Part shown: positions 7,976-14,735 of the stretch, in pieces
Layout of the letters: the number at the start of each line of letters is the position of its first letter
Numbering within the stretch: the stretch's first letter is position 1
Source: an uncultured Kineosporia sp.
GTDB taxonomy: Bacteria; Actinomycetota; Actinomycetes; Actinomycetales; Kineosporiaceae
Length of the DNA: 29,655 nucleotides
Assembly: GCA_937859855.1 (NCBI GenBank)
Contig: CALMAR010000181.1
Span: forward strand, 1 to 29,655
Reading direction: 5' to 3'
Notes under the pieces: generated by a model
Databases searched by the model: none
The model's input: the letters and a program-made list of their open reading frames with translations, nothing else
Told to the model about the DNA's origin: nothing
Position numbers and translations under genes: made by a program

Positions 7976-8776
7976 ATGGCCCAACCTCAGCTGGCATCGA
8001 CGCCGGCCGGGCAACCCGGTTCAGCGCCTGGCCGTGAAGGTCAGACCCGTACCTTGATCATCATCGGGCTGGTGGTCCTGGTGATCGTGGCAGTGATCGC
8101 GCTGCGAACAGGGAGCAGGGATGACGCCGCCGGCCGCGACCAGCATCAGACGGGCGTTCGAGCCGGCGGCCCATCCGGTGCGGTGACTGAAGCCCAGTTG
8201 GATCTGGTCGGCGGCACCGACAGCCTGACCATCACCACGGCCTCACTCGGCGGGGATCTGGTCCAGGCGGCCACCCCGCTCGGCGCCCGAGCGGTTCCGG
8301 TGCTGCAGATGACGGCCGATTCGCGGGTGCTGGTGTCCACCCGGGAGGCGACGGCGGCCGGGCACGGTGACGGACCGGTAGACCTGGTGGTGCGGCTGGC
8401 GCGCGGAGTGCGCTGGGGTCTGCTGGTGGACGGCGGCAGTCAGCTGATCCGCCTTGACCTGGCCCAGGCTCAGCTCAGTTCTCTGGACATCACCCAGGGC
8501 GTGGCCACCCTGGATGCGGTCCTGCCCAGGCTGCCGGGAGCGCTGACCTTCAGGATGTCGGGCGGGGCGTCGGCCGTCCGTCTGCATCTTCCGCCCAATG
8601 TGCCTGCACGCGTTACTTTCTCAAGCGGCGGAGGAACAGCGAACGTAGCTGGCCAGCAACGGCAAGGCCTGGCCGCCGGAACAGTGATGGCCACCAGCGA
8701 TTGGCCGGACGCAGCCGGGTCGAAGATCGACGTGCAACTGGACGCCGGAATTGGGTCCCTGGTGGCGTCGTACTGA
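7976..8776 (+). CDS. Single-pass membrane protein with a beta-rich outer domain (DUF4097-like)
   Basis: This 266-residue protein has a charged, Pro/Gly-rich cytoplasmic start (1-25), one clear transmembrane helix (about 27-44, TLIIIGLVVLVIVAVIAL) and an extracytoplasmic region. From about residue 70 that region alternates short hydrophobic strands with Gly/Asp turns: GGTDSLTITTASLGGDLV, WGLLVDGGSQLIRLDL, then FRMSGGASAVRLHLPPNVPA. The pattern resembles DUF4097 or LiaF-C type beta-solenoid domains, but no catalytic motif is seen and the family call is tentative. The ATG at 7976 has no ribosome-binding site; CATGAT 6 nt upstream suggests a leaderless start. It stands alone between the divergent CoA-transferase and the separately promoted methyltransferase. 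Function unknown. Confidence 0.75.
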   Translation: MAQPQLASTPAGQPGSAPGREGQTRTLIIIGLVVLVIVAVIALRTGSRDDAAGRDQHQTGVRAGGPSGAVTEAQLDLVGGTDSLTITTASLGGDLVQAATPLGARAVPVLQMTADSRVLVSTREATAAGHGDGPVDLVVRLARGVRWGLLVDGGSQLIRLDLAQAQLSSLDITQGVATLDAVLPRLPGALTFRMSGGASAVRLHLPPNVPARVTFSSGGGTANVAGQQRQGLAAGTVMATSDWPDAAGSKIDVQLDAGIGSLVASY

Positions 8777-8811
8777 ACGGTTCGGCTGAACTGTCCGGGC
8801 GAACAACGCAG

Positions 8812-8841
8812 CTGACCGATTCACGGGAACGGGCGTAGGTT
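8812..8841 (+). promoter_or_regulatory. Leaderless promoter of the methyltransferase gene
   Basis: CTGACC (8812-8817, a fair -35) is separated by 18 nt from TAGGTT (8836-8841, a TANNNT -10). The -10 is followed after exactly 6 nt by the GTG start at 8848. There is no Shine-Dalgarno sequence. This is the clearest leaderless promoter in the window. Confidence 0.68.
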
Positions 8842-8847
8842 CTCGGT

Positions 8848-9678
8848 GTGACCGATGACTGGCGAGCCGTCAATCTGCGGAACTGGGAATCCAGGGTCGC
8901 CGTGCACGTCGGGCACGGAGATTACGATCTGACTGCCTTCGACGACCCGCAGCATCTGTCATCTGTGGTGCGCTACGACCTTCCCCGGCTGGGTCGGCTC
9001 GATGGGCTGAACGTCGTTCATCTGCAATGCCACCTCGGCACGGACACCGTGTCACTCGCCCGGCTGGGCGCTGAATCCGTTACTGGTCTTGATTTTTCAC
9101 CGTCCGCACTGGATGTAGGACGGGAGCTGGCCGAGCGCGCCGGAGTCTCCGTCCGCTTTGTCCAAGGGGATCTGTACGAGGCGGTCGACATCCTCGGCGC
9201 CGAGGCGTTCGACCTGGTCTACACCGGGATCGGCGCGCTCTGCTGGCTGCCGGACATCCGGGCCTGGGCCGGGGTGGTGGCTTCCCTGCTGCGTCCGGGT
9301 GGGCAGTTGTTCATCCGGGAAGGGCATCCAATGCTGTGGGCCCTCAGCGAGCCTCGCCCCGACGGCCTGCTGGTTGTCGAGTACCCATACTTCGAAACCG
9401 AGGGAACGCCCTTCACCGAAGAGTTCACGTACGCCGGCACCGAACCGATCAGCTCGCCGGAGACGATCTCGTTCAATCACGGCTTGAGCGAAGTCTTCAC
9501 CGCCCTGCTCGAAGCCGGCCTGACCACCACCAGCCTGGCCGAACACCGCGAGGTGCCATGGAATGCGCTGGGGGAGGCCATGATTCCCTCACCTGAACTG
9601 CCCGGGGAGTTCATCCTGGCCAGCGGCCAAGACCGGTTACCGCTGACCTACACTTTGCAGGCCATCAAGCAGCGCTGA
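8848..9678 (+). CDS. Class I SAM-dependent methyltransferase
   Basis: This 276-residue protein has a methyltransferase-type Rossmann fold. Motif I is unusual, VVHLQCHLGTDTVSLARLG (about 55-73), where most relatives have a Gly-rich E/DxGxG; the QCHLGTD version is a known sub-branch of actinobacterial methyltransferases. It is followed by VTGLDFSPSALDVGREL (acidic loop binding the SAM ribose), VRFVQGDLYE, then FDLVYTGIGALCWLPDI and LLRPGGQLFIREGHP. The C-terminal region (EYPYFETEGTPF and SFNHGLSEVFTALLEAGL) should hold the substrate site. The substrate is unknown. The GTG at 8848 is fixed by the leaderless promoter. It is convergent with the DinB gene, 30 nt away. Confidence 0.87.
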   Translation: MTDDWRAVNLRNWESRVAVHVGHGDYDLTAFDDPQHLSSVVRYDLPRLGRLDGLNVVHLQCHLGTDTVSLARLGAESVTGLDFSPSALDVGRELAERAGVSVRFVQGDLYEAVDILGAEAFDLVYTGIGALCWLPDIRAWAGVVASLLRPGGQLFIREGHPMLWALSEPRPDGLLVVEYPYFETEGTPFTEEFTYAGTEPISSPETISFNHGLSEVFTALLEAGLTTTSLAEHREVPWNALGEAMIPSPELPGEFILASGQDRLPLTYTLQAIKQR

Positions 9679-9708
9679 GCGATTCCGCAGGTTCGGCGGG
9701 ATCAGTAG

Positions 9709-10248
9709 CTATTCGCCGGTGGAACCGTCGACGGATTCGCGGAGCAGGTCGGCGTGGCCGTTGTGGCGGGCGTACTCCTCGATCATGTGAACCAGGATCC
9801 AGCGGAAACTGGGCTTACGACCGTCCTTCCAGGCGGTCTTGGCCGGGTCGCTGAGGTCGTGATCGGCCAGTGCGGCAGCGGTGAGCTCGCGCGACCGGTC
9901 CACCGATTGTTGCCACAGCGCCATCAACTGCTCCGGCGAGTCCTGGGCGGCCGAACGCCATTCCCAGTCCGGATCGTCGTCCCAGTCCACCGAGTTCCAC
10001 GGCGCGACCTCCTCCTGGCCAGCCAGCAGCTGGGAGAACCAGTACTCTTCCACGCAGGCCAGGTGCTTGAGCAGCCCGCCCAGGGTCATCGTCGAAGCTC
10101 CAACGGTTGCCTGCAATCCGGCTGGATCCAGGCCCGAGCATTTCCAGGCCAGCGTGACGCGTTGATAGTCCAGGAAACCCAGCAGGGTGGGGGCTTCGCC
10201 GGCCGCTACGGGTGGCTCGGGCCGTTCAGGCGGCTCCATGTTGGTCAT
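9709..10248 (-). CDS. DinB/DUF664 family protein
   Basis: This 179-residue four-helix-bundle protein is of the DinB superfamily, DUF664 branch. Typical stretches are TLLGFLDYQRVTLAWKCSGL (21-40), GGLLKHLACVEEYWF (about 57-71) and EEYARHNGHADLLRES near the C-terminus. H62 and the histidines in RHNGH are probable metal ligands, as in mycothiol- or bacillithiol-dependent transferases of this superfamily. Actinobacteria use mycothiol, so a thiol-transferase role is possible but unproven. The open frame reaches 10362, but the ATG at 10248 is preferred: a -10 box TAGACT lies 7 nt upstream and the family homology begins shortly after. The upstream neighbour on the same strand is a GNAT acetyltransferase. 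Confidence 0.87.
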   Translation of the reverse strand: MTNMEPPERPEPPVAAGEAPTLLGFLDYQRVTLAWKCSGLDPAGLQATVGASTMTLGGLLKHLACVEEYWFSQLLAGQEEVAPWNSVDWDDDPDWEWRSAAQDSPEQLMALWQQSVDRSRELTAAALADHDLSDPAKTAWKDGRKPSFRWILVHMIEEYARHNGHADLLRESVDGSTGE

Positions 10249-10255
10249 GACGATG

Positions 10256-10261
10256 AGTCTA
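10256..10261 (-). promoter_or_regulatory. -10 box of a leaderless promoter for the DinB/DUF664 gene
   Basis: On the minus strand TAGACT is followed by 7 nt (CATCGTC) and the ATG at 10248, with no Shine-Dalgarno sequence. It lies between the GNAT stop and the DinB start, so DinB probably has its own transcript. Confidence 0.55.
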
Positions 10262-10339
10262 GGGCGGGTGGCTACCCGCGGACGTAGTGCTGCACCGGCC
10301 CGGCTCCGCCGAACAGTTCGTGAAAGGCGTTGCGGTGAT

Positions 10340-10825
10340 TCAAGACACCACATGAGGGTCATCGCCGTTCAGCCTGAGGAGGCCCGCTGCCGTAGGCGCG
10401 AAGCCGCAGGCATCCCGGTAGAAACCAGCCAGGTGCGGTTCGTAATCGACATGCAGCCAGCTGCATCCGGCCGCCCGGACCTCTGCGATCAGGGCCTGGA
10501 CCATGCCAGTGGCGATGCCCTGACGCTGCCAGTCCGGTGCGACCACGGTATCCAGCAGAAAGGCATGCACCCCGCCGTCCCAGCACGCGTGCACGAAACC
10601 GATCAAAGCTTTCCCATGGAAAGCGCCGACCCAACTGAGGCTGTGCCGCTCCAATCGGGTTGCCCAGGGCTGACTCTGGAGTCGATCGGTCACAGGATTC
10701 CCAAAGGCCTTTACGTGCAGAGCCGAGAGCGCGCCGTTGTCGACCGGGAACCTTATTCGCAGCACAACATCGTGCGAGCCGTTCAACGGCGCCAGATCCG
10801 CAGGTCGCCGACGGCCGATCGCCAT
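10340..10825 (-). CDS. GNAT family N-acetyltransferase
   Basis: This protein of about 161 residues would transfer an acetyl group from acetyl-CoA to an unknown amine. The acetyl-CoA binding signature is VAPDWQRQGIATGMVQALI, followed by RAAGCSWLHVDYEPHLAGFY and the ending RDACGFAPTAAGLLRLNG, both typical of GNATs. The N-terminal part includes RIRFPVDNGALSALHVKAFG, where GNAT homology begins. The start is uncertain: the ATG at 10825 has GGAGAGG 11 nt upstream and is used here; a GTG at 10765 sits just before the homologous region; the frame is open to 10981. The 216 nt between it and galK (10826-11041) show no convincing gene. Confidence 0.83.
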   Translation of the reverse strand: MAIGRRRPADLAPLNGSHDVVLRIRFPVDNGALSALHVKAFGNPVTDRLQSQPWATRLERHSLSWVGAFHGKALIGFVHACWDGGVHAFLLDTVVAPDWQRQGIATGMVQALIAEVRAAGCSWLHVDYEPHLAGFYRDACGFAPTAAGLLRLNGDDPHVVS

Positions 10826-11041
10826 CCAGTTCAACGCCTCTCCGGCCACGGCAAGCACATTCGACAGCTGAACGACGCCGTTGCCGAGCCGGGCGACGAA
10901 CCAGGCCGCTATTGTTCCACTCCGGCGCCGGGCCGCGGACAGGAGATTGCGCCGGTTCAGCAGTTCGGGGCGGCGTGCCACCCGAGAGTGGCGTCGACAG
11001 CGACCCGCAATTCCCGGCTGATCCCCCGGCCGACCCGACTG

Positions 11042-12274
11042 TCAGCCAATTCGCTGGGCCGAGCCGGACGGAATGGCCAGCAGGAAAGCTGGTTCGGTGA
11101 ATTCCGCCGCGCGGAACCGGTCCGCCACGGCGGCGGCCACCGCGTTCGCACCGGCGGCTGGAATCAGCGCGATGGCCGACCCGCCGAATCCGCCGCCGGT
11201 CATTCGTGCGCCGAGGGCCCCAGCCGCTCGGGCCGATTCGACGGCGACATCCAGTTCGGCACAGGAGACCCGGTAATCATCCCGCAAGGAGGCGTGCGAG
11301 GCATTCATGATCGGGCCGATCTCGGCCTCCTTATCGGCCCGCAGCAGTTCGGCCACCTGGCGAACCCGATGGATCTCAGTCACCACATGCCTCAGCACGC
11401 CGGACAATTGATCAGCGTCGGGTTCTCTGGCCATGATCTCCAGGGCCGGGGACAGCGCATCCAGATCCGGGCAGGAATCGGCCACATCTCGCAGGCTGCT
11501 CACGCCTAGCCGGGACGCCACCCGTTCGCACAGCTCCCGCCGAGATCCGTACTGCCCGTCCACCAGCGAATGGTGAGCGCGGGTATCAACGACCAGCAGG
11601 GCCAGTCCGGCCTGTTCGAGGCCGAGAGACACCTGGGACACGCTGAAGTCCTGGCAGTCCAGCAGCAACGCGTGCCCGGAAGTGGCGAGCATGGCTGCCG
11701 CCTGGTCCATCCCTCCGGTTGGGGCCCCGGCAATCTCGTTCTCAGCCTGCATGCACACCTGCACCAGCTGCTGCCGCCCGGCCTGATCCGAGCCCATTCC
11801 CAGGCTGAACAGATCATCCAGCCCGGTCGCAACGCAGCACTCCAGGGCGGCTGACGACGAAAGCCCTGATCCAAGGGGCACATTCGACTCGATCGCACAG
11901 TCGAAACCGCGTACTGGATGACCGTGCTGGCCCAGCGCCCACGCCGTTCCTGCGACGTAGGCTGGCCAGTCCGAGACGGCGCCTCCGGGGGAGATGTGGT
12001 CCAGCGATCCCTGCCAGCTGGACTTCTCGGCCGGCACCTGCCCGCTGTGCAGCCGGATGACGTTATCGTCGCGGGGGGCGATCGCGGCATAGGCCCGGTG
12101 CGCCAGCGCGAGCGGAAAACACAGTCCGGCGTTGTAGTCCACGTGCTCGCCGATCAGGTTGATCCGTCCCGGCGCCGTCCAGATGCCGTGCGGGCGGTAG
12201 CCGTATGCCCGCACGAACGCGCCGGCGGCCCGCTCGGCGGCTTGGTCCGCTGGGGGGGCGGGGTACCAGATCAC
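11042..12274 (-). CDS. galK: Galactokinase
   Basis: This 410-residue GHMP-family kinase phosphorylates galactose to galactose-1-phosphate. The galactokinase signature is APGRINLIGEHVDYNAG (34-50), the ATP loop is PLGSGLSSSAAL (133-144), GGMDQ (188-191) carries the catalytic base D190, and the third GHMP motif is GARMTGGGFGGSAIALI near the C-terminus. The length is normal. The start is a GTG at 12274 that overlaps the galT stop as GTGA, giving translational coupling; the longer open frame into galT is a shadow. It is the last gene of the regulator-galT-galK operon. Its product is the substrate of the adjacent GalT, and its own substrate would come from the alpha-galactosidase encoded divergently. 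Confidence 0.95.
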   Translation of the reverse strand: MIWYPAPPADQAAERAAGAFVRAYGYRPHGIWTAPGRINLIGEHVDYNAGLCFPLALAHRAYAAIAPRDDNVIRLHSGQVPAEKSSWQGSLDHISPGGAVSDWPAYVAGTAWALGQHGHPVRGFDCAIESNVPLGSGLSSSAALECCVATGLDDLFSLGMGSDQAGRQQLVQVCMQAENEIAGAPTGGMDQAAAMLATSGHALLLDCQDFSVSQVSLGLEQAGLALLVVDTRAHHSLVDGQYGSRRELCERVASRLGVSSLRDVADSCPDLDALSPALEIMAREPDADQLSGVLRHVVTEIHRVRQVAELLRADKEAEIGPIMNASHASLRDDYRVSCAELDVAVESARAAGALGARMTGGGFGGSAIALIPAAGANAVAAAVADRFRAAEFTEPAFLLAIPSGSAQRIG

Positions 12275-13425
12275 GACGCTACATCGCGCAGGCGCTGGGC
12301 CGTCCGCTCGGGAATGCTGTCGTTCACCCAGGCCCCCATGCCCGACTCGGATCCGGCCAGATACTTCAGCTTTCCCGGTGCCCGCAGCATGGAGAACAAC
12401 TGCAGGTGCAGGCGAGCAAGGTCGCGTCCCTCGTGCACCGGGGCCTGGTGCCAGCCGGCGATGTACGGCACGGAACTGACGCCGTCGAAGTAGCGGTCGA
12501 CCCGGCGCAGCAACTCGAGATAGAGCACTGACAGTTCGTCCCGCTCGGCGTCGTCCAGGGCCGCCAGATCGGGAACGTCCCGGTGCGGAACCAGGTGCAC
12601 CTCGACCGGCCAGCGAGCGGCGGCCGGAACGTAGGCCGTCCACTGCTCGCCGGTGAGCACGATCCGGGTGCGCGCCCGCTGCTCGGCGGCCAGGATGTCG
12701 GCCAGCAGCTCTCCGCCGGTGGCCCGGGCGTATTTCCGTGCCTGGTGCAGCAATTGGGCGCTGCGTGGCGGGATGAAGGGGTAGGCGTAGATCTGGCCAT
12801 GCGGGTGATGCAGGGTGACGCCGATCTCCTGGCCCCGGTTCTCGAAGCAGAACACCTCCTCAACCCCGCTCAGTTGCGACATGGTCGCGGTCCGGTCGGC
12901 CCAAGCCTCGATCACCGTTCGCACCCGGGCCGGTGAGAGGGAGGCGAAGGACGCGTCATGGTCGGAGGTGAAACAGACAACATCGCAACGCCCAATGCCG
13001 GGGCGGACGTGCCACAGTGGCTCATTGTCGATCAGGCCCGGATCCCCGGTCACTCGCATCGACAGCGACGGGAACTGATTCTCGAAGACCACGACATCGT
13101 AGTCGTCAGTGGGAATCTCGGACTGAAAGCCGCCAGGCTTGGTCGGGCAGAGCGGGCAGGCGTTGGCCGGCGGCAGGAACGTACGGGTGTTGCGGTGAGA
13201 GGCGATCGCCACCCACTCGCCAGTGAGAGCATCGAGCCGGAGAGTGGACCCGCCGCCAGCGGGCATCAGGTGGCGATGGTCCTCGATCTGGCGGCTGGCT
13301 GTGCCGGAGAGGTAGGGCTCGGTGTCCTCGTAGTAGATGATCTCCCGGCCGTCGGACAGTGAGCCGGTGCGCCGCCGGACCCGGTCTCGGGCCAGCAGAA
13401 CCGGCTCGGAGACCTCCACGTTCAC
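12271..13425 (-). CDS. galT: Galactose-1-phosphate uridylyltransferase
   Basis: This 384-residue histidine-triad enzyme exchanges UMP between UDP-glucose and galactose-1-phosphate in the Leloir pathway. The catalytic motif is TLHHPHGQIYAYPF (204-217), with H209 as the expected uridylylated histidine. A zinc site is suggested by NACPLCP (C90, C93). ENQFPSLSMRVTGDPG and the C-terminal GWHQAPVHEGRDLARLHLQL are also characteristic. I chose the GTG at 13425: GAGGAG lies 6-7 nt upstream and it overlaps the regulator stop as GTGA. Its own stop overlaps galK the same way, so all three proteins should be made in linked amounts. Confidence 0.95.
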   Translation of the reverse strand: MNVEVSEPVLLARDRVRRRTGSLSDGREIIYYEDTEPYLSGTASRQIEDHRHLMPAGGGSTLRLDALTGEWVAIASHRNTRTFLPPANACPLCPTKPGGFQSEIPTDDYDVVVFENQFPSLSMRVTGDPGLIDNEPLWHVRPGIGRCDVVCFTSDHDASFASLSPARVRTVIEAWADRTATMSQLSGVEEVFCFENRGQEIGVTLHHPHGQIYAYPFIPPRSAQLLHQARKYARATGGELLADILAAEQRARTRIVLTGEQWTAYVPAAARWPVEVHLVPHRDVPDLAALDDAERDELSVLYLELLRRVDRYFDGVSSVPYIAGWHQAPVHEGRDLARLHLQLFSMLRAPGKLKYLAGSESGMGAWVNDSIPERTAQRLRDVAS

Positions 13426-14252
13426 GACAGGCTCCTCTTCCGGGAGATTCCCCCAGAAAAGTCCTCCGCGACACTGGCCACCCCCGGCGCCAGAACAAGG
13501 CGGCCGATGTGGGACTTCAGGGCACGCTGGGCCTCGGGGTCCAATCCGGAATCGGTGATCAAGACATCGATGTCGTCCAGCCGGGCGATCGAGCAGAGCC
13601 CGACCACCCCCCACTTGCTGCTGTCCGCGACCACCGCGATCCGCCGGGCGCAAGACACCAGCGCCCGGTTGGTCTCGGCCTCAACCAGGTTGGGCGTGGT
13701 CAATCCCGCCCGCTCGTCGATGCCATGCACCCCAAGGAAAAGCCAATCCACGTGCAGAGAAGTCAGCGCCGACGTGGTCACCGATCCGACCAGGGCATCG
13801 GACGGAGTGCGTACCCCGCCAGTGAGCAGCACTGTCAGGTCGTCTCGGCCGGCCGCATGGAGCACCTCCCCAGCCGGAACCGAGTTGGTCACCACGGTGA
13901 GGTCGGGGACAGCGAGCAGTTCCACGGCAACCGCGTGAGTCGTGGTCCCCGCCGAGATCGCCACCGAATCACCGGGCTGAACCAAAGCCGCGGCCAGACG
14001 GGCGATAGCGGCTTTCTCCGCCGTCTTCAGCTGAGATTTAGCCGCGAATCCAGGTTCGTCGGCGGCCCGGCCGGTCAATGCGGTCGCACCACCGTGAACC
14101 TTGGCGACCTGGCCGCGCCGGGCCAGCACCGCGATATCACGGCGAACGGTCATGTCGGAAACTCCGAGCAGGTCGACCAGGTCACTGATGCGGGCGCCGC
14201 CAGCTGTCTGGACCATCTCGAGAATGCGCTCTTGGCGCTGCCTGGCCAACAT
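13422..14252 (-). CDS. DeoR/GlpR-family transcriptional regulator (probable gal regulator)
   Basis: This 276-residue repressor-type protein begins with a DeoR winged helix-turn-helix: RQERILEMVQTAGGARISDL then VDLLGVSDMTVRRDIAVLAR (about 5-45) and KVHGGATAL. The sugar-phosphate-sensing domain follows, with KSQLKTAEKAAIARLAAALV, SVAISAGTTTHAVAVEL, LTVVTNSVPA, LTGGVRTPSDALVG and LFLGVHGID, and VVADSSKWGVVG near the C-terminus. DeoR-type regulators usually respond to a phosphorylated sugar; here galactose-1-phosphate or a related intermediate is a reasonable guess. The ATG at 14252 has GGGAGG 7-8 nt upstream. It is the first gene of the galTK operon and faces the importer operon, so it probably controls both and itself. 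Confidence 0.92.
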   Translation of the reverse strand: MLARQRQERILEMVQTAGGARISDLVDLLGVSDMTVRRDIAVLARRGQVAKVHGGATALTGRAADEPGFAAKSQLKTAEKAAIARLAAALVQPGDSVAISAGTTTHAVAVELLAVPDLTVVTNSVPAGEVLHAAGRDDLTVLLTGGVRTPSDALVGSVTTSALTSLHVDWLFLGVHGIDERAGLTTPNLVEAETNRALVSCARRIAVVADSSKWGVVGLCSIARLDDIDVLITDSGLDPEAQRALKSHIGRLVLAPGVASVAEDFSGGISRKRSLS

Positions 14253-14321
14253 CAGCTGACCTCCCGGATGAGTGCGCCGCCGCCTGGTGCTGGCATCAGG
14301 TCGCCATCGACGTTCGCCCGC

Positions 14322-14335
14322 TGAAACCCCTGAAA
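14322..14335. repeat. Direct repeat TGAAAC-CCC-TGAAA, candidate DeoR-type operator
   Basis: TGAAA occurs at 14322 and 14331, a 9-nt period; on the minus strand this reads TTTCAGGGGTTTCA. A further TGAAAC is at 14552. DeoR-family regulators often bind short direct repeats near the start of their own gene, and this one lies 70 nt upstream of the regulator ATG. Function is inferred only. Confidence 0.3.
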
Positions 14336-14341
14336 TGGTAG

Positions 14342-14363
14342 CCGCGCTGACCTGCCAGCGCGG
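14342..14363. repeat. Perfect 8-bp inverted repeat upstream of the DeoR-type regulator
   Basis: CCGCGCTG (14342-14349) and CAGCGCGG (14356-14363) are exact complements around a 6-nt centre, about 90 nt upstream of the regulator start. It could be an operator for a dimeric regulator or an RNA hairpin in the leader of the regulator-galT-galK transcript. Confidence 0.45.
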
Positions 14364-14614
14364 ATCCAGCGGTCCGGGCGACATCGCTCACCTTGCTGAG
14401 ACTGCAGACGTGTTCCGGCAAAGTCAACAGATCCGAACAGGCCACTGGGCCAATATTGTCCGGCACCGTTCGGCTCTGTGGACTGGGCAGCAACCGGTGT
14501 TGGTCGAAGCAAAGCTCGGGCGGACGCCCAAACAGCTCATAGTGAGCACCCTGAAACGGGTTTTAAGCGGCGAACCGCGTGCGAAAAGACCCAATCTCGA
14601 TACCAATCTGTGTC

Positions 14615-14644
14615 TTGACAGGTCGATCGGACTCGCTCCATGGT
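14615..14644 (+). promoter_or_regulatory. Candidate promoter of the importer operon
   Basis: A consensus -35 TTGACA (14615-14620) is followed after 18 nt by CATGGT (14639-14644), a weak -10 that keeps only the A and final T of TANNNT. Transcription would begin near 14651, at the left edge of the inverted repeat at 14656-14688. The -35 is good and the -10 poor, so the call is tentative. Confidence 0.35.
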
Positions 14645-14655
14645 TGGTGGAGTTC

Positions 14656-14688
14656 GAGCGATCCTGTTGTTTTCTGTCGAGATCGCTC
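14656..14688. repeat. Inverted repeat GAGCGATC-N17-GATCGCTC, candidate operator
   Basis: The two 8-bp arms (14656-14663 and 14681-14688) are perfect complements 17 nt apart, ending 47 nt before the binding-protein ATG. The position is just downstream of the candidate promoter, where a bound repressor would block transcription. The wide spacing suits two DNA-binding units of an oligomeric regulator such as a DeoR-type protein, but the binding protein is unknown. Confidence 0.45.
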
Positions 14689-14735
14689 CCACATGCGCTT
14701 CGTCGTGATTGCTGCGCCGTGCCAAAGGAGGCACC

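Larger units (their letters stand above)
14253..14735 (+). other. Divergent control region between the galTK and alpha-galactoside importer operons
   Basis: These 483 nt hold no convincing gene. They contain a direct TGAAA repeat (14322-14335, with a third copy at 14552-14556), a perfect inverted repeat at 14342-14363, the palindrome CAATATTG (14451-14458), a TTGACA (14615-14620) and an inverted repeat at 14656-14688. Base composition is less GC-rich than in the flanking genes, particularly from 14530 to 14700. A strong ribosome-binding site, AAAGGAGG (14724-14731), precedes the binding-protein ATG. Confidence 0.7.

Noticed and set aside
10826..11041. Possible N-terminal extension of the GNAT protein, or a small gene, between GNAT and galK
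   Set aside because: The frame is open to 10981, but the peptide lacks any GNAT pattern. No promoter or small gene with a ribosome-binding site stands out in these 216 nt.
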